Shown: positions 50,079 through 60,971 of the stretch, piece by piece
Layout: every line of letters starts with the position of its first letter
Numbering within the stretch: the stretch's first letter is position 1
NCBI GenBank assembly: GCA_036226585.1
Contig: CP108997.1
Span: 5,084,001-5,148,000, forward strand
Length of the DNA stretch: 64,000 bases
Source: Streptomyces sp. NBC_00708
Lineage (GTDB): Bacteria > Actinomycetota > Actinomycetes > Streptomycetales > Streptomycetaceae
Reading direction: 5' to 3'
The notes under the pieces: generated by a model
What the model was told of the DNA's origin: nothing
The model's input: only the letters and a program-made list of their open reading frames with translations
The model's database searches: none
Program-made: the position numbers and the translations under genes

Positions 50079-51041
50079 ATGACTTCCACCACGCACTCCG
50101 CCCCCGCCCCCGAGGTCTGGCTGCCCCTGCGCCCCGAGGAGATCGAAGGGCTTCCCGAGGGCCTGACGTACCGCTTCTGGGACGGCGCGGAGGACTTCCC
50201 GGCCGACCCGGCCGACTGCGCCTACTACGTCGTCCCCTACATGAAGGGCATGCAGATCGCGGTCCGGCCGCTCGCGGAGATGAGCCGGGTCCAGGTCGTG
50301 CAGACGCTGTCGGCGGGCACCGACCACGTCGAACCCGGCCTCGGCGGACTGCCCGCCGGGGTACGGGTGTGCAACGCCAGGGGCGTCCACGAGGCGTCCA
50401 CCGCCGAGCTGACTCTCGCGCTGATCCTGGCCTCGTTGCGCGGCTTCCCCGGCTTCGTGCACGGCCAGGACAAGGAGGAGTGGCGGTCCGGCTTCTACCC
50501 GGCGCTCGCCGACAAGTCCGTGCTGATCGTGGGCTACGGATCGATCGGCTCGGCCATCGAGGACCGGCTCGCGCCGTTCGAGTGCGCGCGGGTCGCACGC
50601 GTCGCACGCTCCGCGCGGACAACCGCACGCGGTCCCGTACACACGCTCGACGACCTGCCCGCCCTGCTGCCCGAGGCCGATGTGGTCATCCTCTCCACCC
50701 CGTTGAACCCCTCCACCCAGGGGCTGGCAGGCGCGGACTTCCTCGCGGCGATGCCCGACGGGGCGCTCCTGGTCAACGTCGCCCGGGGCCCGGTCGTCGA
50801 CACCAAGGCCCTGCTGTCCGAACTCGAGTCCGGCCGGCTGCGCGCCGCCCTGGACGTCACCGACCCGGAACCGCTGCCTTCCGGCCACCCCCTCTGGCAT
50901 GCTCCGAACGTCCTCATCACCCCGCACGTGGGAGGCAGTACCTCGGCGTTCCTGCCGCGCGCCAAGCGGCTGATCGCCGGACAGCTCACCCGCTTCGCCG
51001 CGGGCCGGCCGCTGGAGAACGTCGTACGCACCACCGGCTGA
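50079..51041 (+). CDS. D-2-hydroxyacid dehydrogenase family protein
   Basis: The 320-residue protein has the two-domain layout of the family. The nucleotide-binding motif is VGYGSIGS near residue 155, the catalytic Arg lies in VNVARGPVVD, the Glu in TDPEPLP and the His in ITPHVGG. A QTLSAGTDHV segment forms the substrate loop. It reduces or oxidises a 2-keto/2-hydroxy acid with NAD(P). The specific substrate is not evident. It shares a 74-bp divergent region with the aldo/keto reductase gene. Confidence 0.93.
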   Translation: MTSTTHSAPAPEVWLPLRPEEIEGLPEGLTYRFWDGAEDFPADPADCAYYVVPYMKGMQIAVRPLAEMSRVQVVQTLSAGTDHVEPGLGGLPAGVRVCNARGVHEASTAELTLALILASLRGFPGFVHGQDKEEWRSGFYPALADKSVLIVGYGSIGSAIEDRLAPFECARVARVARSARTTARGPVHTLDDLPALLPEADVVILSTPLNPSTQGLAGADFLAAMPDGALLVNVARGPVVDTKALLSELESGRLRAALDVTDPEPLPSGHPLWHAPNVLITPHVGGSTSAFLPRAKRLIAGQLTRFAAGRPLENVVRTTG

Positions 51042-51091
51042 CCACGCACCGGGCAGGTGCGGTTCCCCTCCGTGGCCACAACACCGCAGGT

Positions 51092-51107
51092 AGTCACGGA
51101 GAGTAGA
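51092..51107 (+). promoter_or_regulatory. Possible BldD-type box upstream of the GGDEF gene
   Basis: AGTCACGGAGAGTAGA matches 7 of 9 defined positions of the BldD operator pattern (TnACnCWGnGTnA with free flanks). It lies 63 bp before the longest start of a diguanylate cyclase gene, a gene class known to be controlled by BldD-c-di-GMP in Streptomyces. Confidence 0.4.
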
Positions 51108-51154
51108 GGAGCTATGTCCCTGAGTGACGAGTCTGGTGTATCGTCCCGAAAGGG

Positions 51155-54100
51155 GTGCTGCGCCGTGGCAGGGACGGCGCCGGGGAGCCAGCCACACGCG
51201 AGGGGGCGACGGGCGATGGACGGCCGATGGGCGGACGACCGGACACGGCAGGGCAGGCGACGGCGGGCGAAGGGCCCGGTGAGCCGGCGCCGCGGCCGGC
51301 CGGGGACCACGGGAGGGCCGCGGTGAGCGCCCCGGCGAGCACCCGCGGAGCGCTCCTCGCCCGGCGGTCCGGAGCGGGCAGCACCTCCGCACTGCTCCCG
51401 CAGCTCGTCCTCGGCCTCGTCTGCGGCGGCTACGCCGTGGGCGCGGCCACCGGCTGGGGCTCGGCCCAGGTGGCCCTGTTCATGGGGGACTTCGGCCTCA
51501 GCGTCGCCGCCCTGGCCGCCGCCGTCTCCTGCTTCCTCTTCGCCCGCGCCGCCGACATCCGGTTCCGCCCGGCCTGGCTGCTGTTCTCGCTCTCCTCGCT
51601 GATGGCCTCGTGCGGCAACGCCGTCTGGGGCTGGTACGAGTGCGTGCGCGGCGTCAAGGTCCCGAGCCCCTCCCTCGCCGACCTCTTCTTCCTCTGCTTC
51701 GCGCCGCCCGCCATCGTCGGCCTCCTCGTCCTCGCCAAGCGGCCCGTCACCCGGGCCGGCTGGGTCTGCCTGGCCCTCGACGCCTGGCTGATCGGCGGCT
51801 CGCTCCTCACCCTCTCCTGGAGCCTCGCCCTCGCCCACACCGCGCATGTGGCGGACACCGAGGGCGACAGCGTGGCCCGCGCCGCCCTCTCGCTGGCCTA
51901 CCCGCTGCTGGACATCGTGCTCGTCTCGATGGTGCTCGCCCTGCACTTCCGGCGCTCCAGCGTCAACCGCGCCGCGGTGAACACCGCCATCGCCGCGCTG
52001 GCCCTGACCGTCCTGTGCGACGCGCTGTTCACCTCGCCGCTGCTGCGCCAGACCTACCACTCGGGCCAGTTGCTCGACGCCGGCTGGTTCGCCGGCTCGC
52101 TGCTCCTCGCGTACGCCCCCTGGGGCGCCGCCCGTGACGCGGACAACGCTGTCGCGGACGCCGACCGGGACGCCCCGCGCACCACCAGCCGCCCCATCGC
52201 CGGCTCACTGGCGGCACTGACCCCGTATCTCGCCGCGGCCGTCTGCACCCTGGGCATCCTGTACAACGTCATCGAGGGCCGCCGGGTGGACCGCGTCGTC
52301 GTCTTCACCGGGTGCACGGTGGTCCTCGCGCTCGTCGTCCGGCAGGGCATCATGCTCGTCGACAACATCGCCCTCACCCAGGAACTGGCCCAGAAGGAGA
52401 ACCACTTCCGCTCCCTGGTCCAGGGCTCCAGCGACGTCATCATGATCGCCGCCCCCAGCGGCGTCCTGCGCTACGTCAGCCCCGCCGCGGCCGGGGTCTA
52501 CGGGCGCGACGCGGACGAACTGGTCGGCGCCGAGCTGTCCTCGATCATCCACCCCGACGACCTCGGCCGGGTGGTCCACGAGGTGCGCCGCTTCCTGGCC
52601 GCCCCGCCCGGCGAGGAGCCCACCACCCGCATCGAGTGCCGCTTCCGCTCCGGCTCCGGCGACTGGCTCAACGTCGAGTCCACCGTCAACCGCCACCAGG
52701 GCGGCCTCATCCTCAACAGCCGGGACGTCACCGAACGGGTCCGCCTCCAGGCCCAGTTGCAGCACAACGCCGAGCACGACCCGCTCACCGACCTGCCCAA
52801 CCGGGCCCTGTTCACCTCCCGGGTCCGCCAGGCGCTCGGCGGCCGCCGGGCCGGGGACGCCGGCACCGCCGTCCTCTTCATCGACCTGGACGGCTTCAAG
52901 GCGGCCAACGACCGGCTCGGCCACCAGGCCGGCGACGAACTGCTCATCCAGGCCGCCCGCCGCCTCCAGGAGTCCGTCCGGGCCGGGGACACCGCCGCCC
53001 GCCTCGGGGGCGACGAGTTCGCCGCCCTCATCGTCGGCGACGCCGGCCGCGAGCAGGACGCCCGCGAGTGCCAGGTCCACGAGATCGCCGACCGGCTGCG
53101 CCTCACGCTCTCCGAGCCGTACCGCATCGGGGCCGGCGAGGTCCGCGTCACCGCCTCCATCGGCGTCGCCTTCGCCGAGCCCGGCATCACCCCCAACGAC
53201 CTCATGCGCAACGCGGACCTCGCCATGTACCGGGCCAAGGCCGCCGGGAAGAACCGCGTCCAGCTCTACGCCCCGCAGATGCAGGCCGACGTGGTGCGCC
53301 GCTCCGAGCTGGCGACCCGGCTGCGCGGCGCCCTGCGCGACGGTGAGTTCGCGCTGCTCCACCAGCCCGTGGTCCACCTCGCCACCGGCACGGTCGCGGC
53401 GGTCGCCGCCCAGGCCCGCTGGCGCTCCGCCCAGGGCATCCTGTTCACCCCCGCCGAGTTCCTGCGGATCGCCGAGGACGGCGACCGCACCGCGGAGCTG
53501 GGCCGCTGGCTCCTGGAGGAGGCCGTCGAGCAGGCCGCCGACCGGGCGAGGGCCGGCCATCCGGTCTCCGTCGCCGTCCGCCTCCCGGCCCGCAGACTGC
53601 TGGACCGGGGCTTCCCGGCCGGCTCCGTCGAGGCGCTGCTCACGCGGTACGGACTGCCCTCCGGGGCGCTCATGATCGAGGTGGCGGACAGCGATCCACG
53701 GGTCTCCTTCGAGGACCTGGAACAGCGCCTGGCCGCCCTGCGCCGGCTGGGCGTGCGGATCGCGCTCGACGGCTTCGGCAGCGGCTACGCGGCGATCAAC
53801 GCCCTGCGCCGGCTCCCCATCGACGTGCTGAAGCTGGACCGGGGTCTGGTCGAGGGCGTCGTCGAGTCCGCCCGCCTGCACAAGATCACCAGCGGGCTGC
53901 TGCGGATCGCCTGCGACCTCGGCATGCAGTCCGTGGCCGACGGCGTCGACGTCCCGGAACAGGTTCTCGCCCTGCGCGCCATGGGCTGTACGCACGGCCA
54001 GGGCGCGGCCTTCTCCGGACCTCTCGACGAATACCGGCTGCGCCGCGCCCTGGCCCGCGGTACGTTTCCGGTGCCCGGCGGCGTACCCGCGCAGCCGGTC

Positions 54101-54166
54101 CTCGCGGGCGGCTCGATCCCGTCGCTCACCGGATCACATGCTGAGACACCCGTCCCACCCACTTGA
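51155..54166 (+). CDS. PAS-GGDEF-degenerate EAL membrane protein, CdgE-like
   Basis: The protein has up to 1,003 residues. A Gly/Pro/Arg-rich tail precedes about ten hydrophobic helices (residues ~75-410), then a PAS domain (~430-530), a GGDEF domain and an EAL-like domain. GGDEF is intact at 618-622, with the inhibitory site RAGD five residues before it. The EAL domain has lost its motif (VAAQARW instead of EAL..W, and LDGFGSGY instead of DDFGTGY), so it should make but not degrade c-di-GMP. It matches S. coelicolor SCO5511 (CdgE) in position. The start is uncertain: GTG 51155, ATG 51227, or GTG 51323, which has the best ribosome site (GGGAGG). Confidence 0.88.
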   Translation: MLRRGRDGAGEPATREGATGDGRPMGGRPDTAGQATAGEGPGEPAPRPAGDHGRAAVSAPASTRGALLARRSGAGSTSALLPQLVLGLVCGGYAVGAATGWGSAQVALFMGDFGLSVAALAAAVSCFLFARAADIRFRPAWLLFSLSSLMASCGNAVWGWYECVRGVKVPSPSLADLFFLCFAPPAIVGLLVLAKRPVTRAGWVCLALDAWLIGGSLLTLSWSLALAHTAHVADTEGDSVARAALSLAYPLLDIVLVSMVLALHFRRSSVNRAAVNTAIAALALTVLCDALFTSPLLRQTYHSGQLLDAGWFAGSLLLAYAPWGAARDADNAVADADRDAPRTTSRPIAGSLAALTPYLAAAVCTLGILYNVIEGRRVDRVVVFTGCTVVLALVVRQGIMLVDNIALTQELAQKENHFRSLVQGSSDVIMIAAPSGVLRYVSPAAAGVYGRDADELVGAELSSIIHPDDLGRVVHEVRRFLAAPPGEEPTTRIECRFRSGSGDWLNVESTVNRHQGGLILNSRDVTERVRLQAQLQHNAEHDPLTDLPNRALFTSRVRQALGGRRAGDAGTAVLFIDLDGFKAANDRLGHQAGDELLIQAARRLQESVRAGDTAARLGGDEFAALIVGDAGREQDARECQVHEIADRLRLTLSEPYRIGAGEVRVTASIGVAFAEPGITPNDLMRNADLAMYRAKAAGKNRVQLYAPQMQADVVRRSELATRLRGALRDGEFALLHQPVVHLATGTVAAVAAQARWRSAQGILFTPAEFLRIAEDGDRTAELGRWLLEEAVEQAADRARAGHPVSVAVRLPARRLLDRGFPAGSVEALLTRYGLPSGALMIEVADSDPRVSFEDLEQRLAALRRLGVRIALDGFGSGYAAINALRRLPIDVLKLDRGLVEGVVESARLHKITSGLLRIACDLGMQSVADGVDVPEQVLALRAMGCTHGQGAAFSGPLDEYRLRRALARGTFPVPGGVPAQPVLAGGSIPSLTGSHAETPVPPT

Positions 54167-54168
54167 CA
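54163..54168 (+). promoter_or_regulatory. Candidate -35 box of the ilv operon
   Basis: TTGACA, a perfect -35 hexamer, overlaps the stop codon of the GGDEF gene and lies 32 bp before the ilv leader peptide. A matching -10 at standard spacing is not clear. Confidence 0.45.
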
Positions 54169-54199
54169 CTCCGCGGGCGTCGGAGAGAGGGTCAATGCC

Positions 54200-54241
54200 A
54201 TGCGCACCCGAATTCTCGTACTTGGAAAGCGCGTCGGCTGA
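54200..54241 (+). CDS. ilv operon leader peptide
   Basis: A 13-residue reading frame encodes MRTRILVLGKRVG, with Ile-Leu-Val-Leu in succession and a later Val. That is the expected composition of a branched-chain amino-acid control peptide. GAGAGAGG lies about 9 nt upstream. A hairpin followed by six T residues lies 42 bp beyond the stop, before ilvB. Ribosome stalling at the ILVL codons when charged tRNAs are scarce would prevent terminator formation. Confidence 0.85.
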   Translation: MRTRILVLGKRVG

Positions 54242-54283
54242 AGCAGGGTTCCTTCATGACACTCTGCGGACCGCACCGGCGCG

Positions 54284-54319
54284 CTCCCCTCGCTTGCCTC
54301 ACGGCACGGGGGGTTTTTT
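54284..54319 (+). terminator. ilv attenuator terminator
   Basis: CTCCCC (54284-54289) pairs with GGGGGG (54308-54313), with an inner TGCC/GGCA stem and a TCAC loop, followed by TTTTTT at 54314-54319. A U6 tract is unusual in this genome and marks a true intrinsic terminator. It lies 64 bp before ilvB. Confidence 0.88.
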
Positions 54320-54382
54320 GTTGCACCGGACCAGGCAAAACGTCGTAAAACACTCGCAAAAAACCTCAGCTTCGAGAAGAGA

Positions 54383-56239
54383 ATGCCGATGACCGAGCAG
54401 GCCACCGGGGCCCACCATCCCCAGCCGCGGGCCCGTACCGGCGGATCGCCCTCCGCCACCGTTGAGCACGTCACGGGTGCGCAGTCCCTCATCCGCTCCC
54501 TCGAGGAGGTGGGGGCCGACACGGTATTCGGCATTCCCGGCGGCGCGATCCTTCCCGCCTACGACCCGATGATGGACTCCCAGCGCGTCCGTCACGTCCT
54601 GGTCCGCCACGAGCAGGGCGCCGGCCACGCGGCCACCGGCTACGCGCAGGCCACCGGCAAGGTCGGCGTCTGCATGGCCACCTCGGGCCCCGGCGCCACC
54701 AACCTGGTCACCCCGATCGCCGACGCGTACCTCGACTCGGTGCCGATCGTCGCGATCACCGGCCAGGTGGCCTCGGCCGCCATCGGCACGGACGCCTTCC
54801 AGGAGGCGGACATCTGCGGCATCACGATGCCGGTCACGAAGCACAACTTCCTGGTCACCAAGGCCGAGGACATCCCGCACACCATCGCCGAGGCCTTCCA
54901 CATCGCCGCCTCCGGCCGTCCGGGCCCGGTCCTGGTCGACATCGCCAAGGACGCGCTCCAGGCGAAGACCACCTTCAGCTGGCCGCCGGTCATGGACCTG
55001 CCCGGCTACCGCCCGGTGACCAAGCCGCACGCCAAGCAGATCCGCGAGGCCGCCAAGCTCATCACCCAGGCCAAGCGCCCGGTGCTCTATGTGGGCGGCG
55101 GCGTCATGAAGGCCGGGGCCACCGCCGAACTCAAGGTGCTGGCCGAGCTGACCGGAGCGCCCGTCACCACCACCCTGATGGCGCTCGGCTCCTTCCCCGA
55201 CAGCCACCCGCTGCACGTGGGGATGCCCGGTATGCACGGTGCGGTCACCGCCGTCACCGCGCTGCAGAAGGCCGACCTGATCGTCGCGCTCGGCGCCCGC
55301 TTCGACGACCGGGTCACCGGCAAGCTGGACAGCTTCGCCCCGTACGCCAAGATCGTCCACGCGGACATCGACCCGGCGGAGATCGGCAAGAACCGCGCGG
55401 CCGACGTCCCGATCGTGGGCGACGCCCGCGAGGTCATCGCCGACCTGGTGCAGGCCGTCCAGGCCGAGCACACCGAGGGCCACACCGGCGACTACACCGC
55501 CTGGTGGAAGGACCTCAACCGCTGGCGCGAGACCTACCCGCTCGGCTACGACCTGCCCGAGGACGGCAGCCTGTCGCCGCAGCAGGTCATCCAGCGCATC
55601 GGCGAACTGGCCCCGCCGGACACGATCTTCGCCGCGGGCGTCGGCCAGCACCAGATGTGGGCCTCGCACTTCATCCAGTACGAGCAGCCCGCCACCTGGC
55701 TGAACTCCGGCGGCGCCGGGACGATGGGCTACGCGGTCCCGGCCGCGATGGGCGCCAAGGCCGGCATGCCCGACCGCACGGTCTGGGCGATCGACGGCGA
55801 CGGCTGCTTCCAGATGACCAATCAGGAACTCACCACCTGCGCCCTGAACAACATCCCGGTCAAGATCGCCATCATCAACAACGGCGCGCTCGGGATGGTC
55901 CGTCAGTGGCAGACCCTGTTCTACAACCAGCGGTACTCCAACACCGTGCTGCACTCCGGCGCCGACACGGACGGCAACGCGGCGAAGGGCACCCGGGTGC
56001 CCGACTTCGTGAAGCTCTCCGAGGCCATGGGCTGCCACGCGATCCGCTGCGAGGACCCGGCCGATCTGGACAAGGTCATCGCCGAGGCCAACGCGATCAA
56101 CGACCGCCCGGTCGTCATCGACTTCATCGTCCACGAGGACGCCATGGTGTGGCCGATGGTCGCCGCCGGCACCTCCAACGACGAGGTCATGGCCGCCCGC
56201 GGCGTCCGCCCCGACTTCGGCGACAACGAAGACGACTGA
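54383..56239 (+). CDS. ilvB: Acetolactate synthase large subunit
   Basis: The 618-residue ThDP enzyme condenses two pyruvates, or pyruvate with 2-oxobutyrate, in isoleucine/valine synthesis. [11 protein letters not shown] and [14 protein letters not shown] (with the catalytic Glu) lie near the N-terminus. The FAD region follows, and the ThDP site is the [12 protein letters not shown] ... NNGALG block near the C-terminus. ATG at 54383 or 54389 both follow GAGAAGAGA; the second has the better spacing. It is the first structural gene after the attenuator, 22 bp from ilvN. Confidence 0.97.
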   Translation: MPMTEQATGAHHPQPRARTGGSPSATVEHVTGAQSLIRSLEEVGADTVFGIPGGAILPAYDPMMDSQRVRHVLVRHEQGAGHAATGYAQATGKVGVCMATSGPGATNLVTPIADAYLDSVPIVAITGQVASAAIGTDAFQEADICGITMPVTKHNFLVTKAEDIPHTIAEAFHIAASGRPGPVLVDIAKDALQAKTTFSWPPVMDLPGYRPVTKPHAKQIREAAKLITQAKRPVLYVGGGVMKAGATAELKVLAELTGAPVTTTLMALGSFPDSHPLHVGMPGMHGAVTAVTALQKADLIVALGARFDDRVTGKLDSFAPYAKIVHADIDPAEIGKNRAADVPIVGDAREVIADLVQAVQAEHTEGHTGDYTAWWKDLNRWRETYPLGYDLPEDGSLSPQQVIQRIGELAPPDTIFAAGVGQHQMWASHFIQYEQPATWLNSGGAGTMGYAVPAAMGAKAGMPDRTVWAIDGDGCFQMTNQELTTCALNNIPVKIAIINNGALGMVRQWQTLFYNQRYSNTVLHSGADTDGNAAKGTRVPDFVKLSEAMGCHAIRCEDPADLDKVIAEANAINDRPVVIDFIVHEDAMVWPMVAAGTSNDEVMAARGVRPDFGDNEDD

Positions 56240-56261
56240 GAGACAGAGAGAGACCGACCTC

Positions 56262-57897
<1,636 letters not shown>

Positions 57898-57903
57898 CGC
57901 CCT

Positions 57904-57939
57904 GGCGCCGGGGGCGGGTCACACCCCGTCCCCGGCGCC
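57904..57939 (+). terminator. Terminator after ilvC
   Basis: A 15-bp stem with one G.U pair (57904-57918 with 57925-57939) and a 6-nt loop lies 6 bp past the ilvC stop. It closes the ilvBNC operon. Confidence 0.85.
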
Positions 57940-58158
57940 CACGCACCGCTGGAAGAGGCGGCGTCGTACGTGTGTACAGGCTGCCCGGCCTCGTGCGGGT
58001 GATCCTTTCGACGGGGCGCCGAACGCGGCCCCGCGCATGACTACACTGCTCCACATACACGCGTCAGGCCCACAGTGTCGTGCGTCTTCCACGCGGCAAG
58101 CCCCTCCACGCCTGCGGCCGTCGGGACGGCCGTCCGCACTGGATCTGTGAGGACTCAC

Positions 58159-59751
58159 GTGAGCTCGAAACCTGTCGTACTCATCGCTGAAGAGCTGTCG
58201 CCCGCCACGGTGGACGCCCTGGGCCCGGACTTCGAGATCCGGCACTGCAACGGCGCGGACCGCGCCGAGCTCCTCCCCGCCATCGCCGATGTCGACGCCA
58301 TCCTGGTGCGCTCCGCCACCAAGGTCGACGCCGAGGCCATCGCCGCCGCGAAGAAGCTGAGGGTCGTCGCCCGCGCGGGCGTCGGTCTGGACAACGTCGA
58401 CGTCTCCGCCGCCACCAAGGCCGGCGTGATGGTCGTGAACGCCCCGACCTCCAACATCGTCACCGCCGCCGAGCTGGCCTGCGGTCTGCTCGTGGCCACC
58501 GCGCGCCACATCCCGCAGGCCAACACCGCCCTGAAGAACGGCGAGTGGAAGCGCTCGAAGTACACCGGCGTCGAGCTGAGCGAGAAGACCCTCGGCGTCG
58601 TCGGCCTCGGCCGCATCGGCGTCCTGGTCGCCCAGCGCATGTCGGCCTTCGGTATGAAGATCGTCGCGTACGACCCCTATGTGCAGCCCGCGCGCGCCGC
58701 GCAGATGGGCGTCAAGCTCCTCTCGCTGGACGAGCTCCTCGAGGTCTCCGACTTCATCACCGTGCACCTCCCGAAGACCCCGGAGACGCTGGGTCTCATC
58801 GGTGACGAGGCCCTGCACAAGGTGAAGCCCACCGTGCGCATCGTCAACGCCGCGCGCGGCGGCATCGTCGACGAGGAGGCGCTCGCCTCCGCGCTCAAGG
58901 AGGGCCGCGTCGCCGGCGCCGGTCTCGACGTGTACGCGAAGGAGCCCTGCACGGACTCCCCGCTCTTCCAGTTCGACCAGGTCGTCTGCACCCCCCACCT
59001 CGGCGCCTCCACCGACGAGGCCCAGGAGAAGGCGGGCATCGCGGTCGCCAAGTCCGTGCGCCTCGCGCTCGCCGGTGAGCTGGTCCCGGACGCGGTCAAC
59101 GTCCAGGGCGGCGTCATCGCCGAGGACGTGCGCCCCGGGCTGCCGCTCGCCGAGAAGCTGGGCCGGATCTTCACCGCGCTGGCCGGCGAGGTCGCGGCCC
59201 GCCTGGACGTCGAGGTGTACGGCGAGATCACCCAGCACGACGTCAAGGTGCTCGAACTCTCCGCGCTCAAGGGCGTGTTCGAGGACGTCGTCGACGAGAC
59301 CGTCTCGTACGTCAACGCCCCGCTGTTCGCGCAGGAGCGCGGTGTCGAGGTCCGCCTCACCACCAGCTCCGAGTCGCCCGAGCACCGCAACGTGGTCACC
59401 GTCCGGGGCACGCTCTCCGACGGCCAGGAGGTCGCGGTCTCCGGCACGCTGGCCGGCCCGAAGCACCTCCAGAAGATCGTCGCGATCGGCGAGCACGACG
59501 TGGACCTGGCGCTCGCCGACCACATGATCGTGCTGCGCTACGAGGACCGCCCCGGTGTCGTCGGCACGGTCGGCCGGATCCTCGGCGAGGCCGGGCTGAA
59601 CATCGCGGGCATGCAGGTCTCCCGCGCCGACGTGGGCGGCGAGGCGCTGGTCGTCCTCACCGTCGACGACGACGTCCCGGCGGCCGTGCTGACGGAGATC
59701 TCCTCGGAGATCGGCGCCGCCTCGGCCCGCTCGGTGAACCTCACCGACTGA
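58159..59751 (+). CDS. serA: D-3-phosphoglycerate dehydrogenase
   Basis: The 530-residue enzyme starts phosphorylated serine synthesis. The NAD motif is VGLGRIG near residue 150, the catalytic Arg is in VNAARGGIVD, the Glu in KEPC.DSPL and the His in TPHLGAST. An intervening (ASB) domain follows, and a C-terminal ACT domain (IVLRYEDRPGVVGTVGRIL) gives the long, serine-regulated form. The GTG at 58159 follows GTGAGGA. A leader of about 120 nt holds a 7-bp hairpin (58116-58122 with 58125-58131). A TACACT hexamer near 58043 may be its -10 box. Confidence 0.97.
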   Translation: MSSKPVVLIAEELSPATVDALGPDFEIRHCNGADRAELLPAIADVDAILVRSATKVDAEAIAAAKKLRVVARAGVGLDNVDVSAATKAGVMVVNAPTSNIVTAAELACGLLVATARHIPQANTALKNGEWKRSKYTGVELSEKTLGVVGLGRIGVLVAQRMSAFGMKIVAYDPYVQPARAAQMGVKLLSLDELLEVSDFITVHLPKTPETLGLIGDEALHKVKPTVRIVNAARGGIVDEEALASALKEGRVAGAGLDVYAKEPCTDSPLFQFDQVVCTPHLGASTDEAQEKAGIAVAKSVRLALAGELVPDAVNVQGGVIAEDVRPGLPLAEKLGRIFTALAGEVAARLDVEVYGEITQHDVKVLELSALKGVFEDVVDETVSYVNAPLFAQERGVEVRLTTSSESPEHRNVVTVRGTLSDGQEVAVSGTLAGPKHLQKIVAIGEHDVDLALADHMIVLRYEDRPGVVGTVGRILGEAGLNIAGMQVSRADVGGEALVVLTVDDDVPAAVLTEISSEIGAASARSVNLTD

Positions 59752-59777
59752 TCTCCCGGGCCCCGGGGGTCCCGCCC

Positions 59778-59828
59778 GTACCCGGTATGTAGACATGCGT
59801 CTTACACAAACGTCTGCATGCCGGGTAC
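59778..59828. promoter_or_regulatory. 51-bp dyad over the promoter of the TetR gene
   Basis: Two 17-bp arms (59778-59794 and 59812-59828) are inverted copies with two mismatches, GTACCCGG/CCGGGTAC at the ends and AGAC/GTCT inside, separated by 17 bp. The right arm overlaps the -10 box. This is the expected operator for autoregulation of the TetR gene that starts 10 bp later. Confidence 0.75.
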
Positions 59829-59831
59829 GCT
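59803..59831 (+). promoter_or_regulatory. Promoter of the TetR gene, probably leaderless transcript
   Basis: TACACA (59803-59808) and TACGCT (59826-59831) are 17 bp apart. The -10 ends 6 bp before the ATG at 59838, so the transcript would begin at or near the start codon. Confidence 0.6.
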
Positions 59832-59837
59832 GCTGTC

Positions 59838-60440
59838 ATGGGACATCGTGAGGATCTGCTCGAAGGCGCCAAGCGCTGCCTGCTGGAGAAGGGGTACGCG
59901 CGCACCACGGCGCGCGACATCGTGGCCGCGTCGGGCACGAACCTCGCCTCCATCGGCTACCACTACGGCTCCAAGGAGGCGCTGCTCAACCTCGCCTTCC
60001 TGAAGGTGACCGAGGAGTGGGGCGATGTGCTCCACACGGAGGGCGAGGGACGGCCGGAGGCGGAGATGCCGGCGGCGCCGCTCGACCAGTTCCGGGAGAC
60101 CTGGGGACGGGTGATCGGGAGCTTCGAACACAGCCGGGCGGTGTGGCAGCTCCAGATGGAGGTCATCTCCCGGATCGACTCCGACCCCGAGCTGCAGAAG
60201 GCGCTCATCGGCCCGCAGCGCGAGGGGCGCAACGGGCTCGCCGAGAGCATGATGGGCATCGACCCCGAGACCGACCCCGAGCGGGCCCGGGTGGCCGGAC
60301 TCTTCTGCCAGGCGCTGCTCGCCGGGGTCATGGTCCAGTGGCTGATGGACAGTGACTCGGCGCCGTCCGCGCAGGACCTGACGGACGGGCTCAAGGTGGT
60401 CCTGGAGGGGCGGACGCCGACGGGCGGGTGCGCGCGATGA
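59838..60440 (+). CDS. TetR-family regulator
   Basis: The 200-residue repressor has the N-terminal TetR domain: AKRCLLEKGYARTTARDIVAASG, then SIGYHYGSKEALL with the recognition helix and the YHYGSKE signature. The C-terminal ligand domain (TetR_C-type, GLFCQALLAGVMVQWL) is unassigned. A near-perfect 51-bp dyad covers its promoter, so it should repress itself. It overlaps the next gene by four bases (ATGA at 60437-60440). The target beyond itself is unknown. Confidence 0.92.
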   Translation: MGHREDLLEGAKRCLLEKGYARTTARDIVAASGTNLASIGYHYGSKEALLNLAFLKVTEEWGDVLHTEGEGRPEAEMPAAPLDQFRETWGRVIGSFEHSRAVWQLQMEVISRIDSDPELQKALIGPQREGRNGLAESMMGIDPETDPERARVAGLFCQALLAGVMVQWLMDSDSAPSAQDLTDGLKVVLEGRTPTGGCAR

Positions 60441-60952
60441 CCGCACGGGCCGGTGAATCCTTCGATCCCGCACGCGCCGTCGCCGATGTCGAGGCGCTGC
60501 TCGCCGCCCCTCTCCCGGCCGCCGGTCCGGTGGTGGCCGAGGGCGACCCGGTCACCGGGGAGTGGCGGTCGAGCACCGGCGGGGGCTTCCGGGCCGTCCC
60601 GCTCTGGGAGTCCGGGGACGACGAGGGCGACCCCGACGAGGCCGAGGAGGCGGCCGAGGCCCGGCTCGACGCCGTCGTCGCGGAACTGGAGAAGCGCTGG
60701 GGCCCGCACCACCGCGTCGCCGTCCATGTCGCGCTGCTGCTGAAGCAGGAGGGCACCCCGGTGCCGCCGCTCTTCGACGCCCTGCTCGACGAGGACTGCT
60801 ACGGCGACCTCGCGGTCTGGGGCCCGCTGCCCGGACAGGACCGCTGGATCGGGGTGAGCGTGGGCCACAGCGACGACGACGCGCCGATGGTCATGGCCGC
60901 CGTGGTCAGCGACCGCCCGATCACCGCCCCGCCGCCGCCCTCCTGGATGTAG
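60437..60952 (+). CDS. Conserved hypothetical protein, cotranscribed with the TetR gene
   Basis: The 171-residue soluble protein has an Ala-rich helical N-terminus, an acidic stretch (GDDEGDPDEAEEAAEA, about residues 59-74), then a mixed alpha/beta part with EKRWGPHHRVAVHVALLL and WIGVSVGHSDDDAPMVM. No signal peptide or membrane span is present and I do not recognise a family. The ATG overlaps the TetR stop codon, which ties it to that regulator. It converges with the PucR-type gene. Confidence 0.75.
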   Translation: MTARAGESFDPARAVADVEALLAAPLPAAGPVVAEGDPVTGEWRSSTGGGFRAVPLWESGDDEGDPDEAEEAAEARLDAVVAELEKRWGPHHRVAVHVALLLKQEGTPVPPLFDALLDEDCYGDLAVWGPLPGQDRWIGVSVGHSDDDAPMVMAAVVSDRPITAPPPPSWM

Positions 60953-60971
60953 GGCGCGAGGCGGCCGGGCC

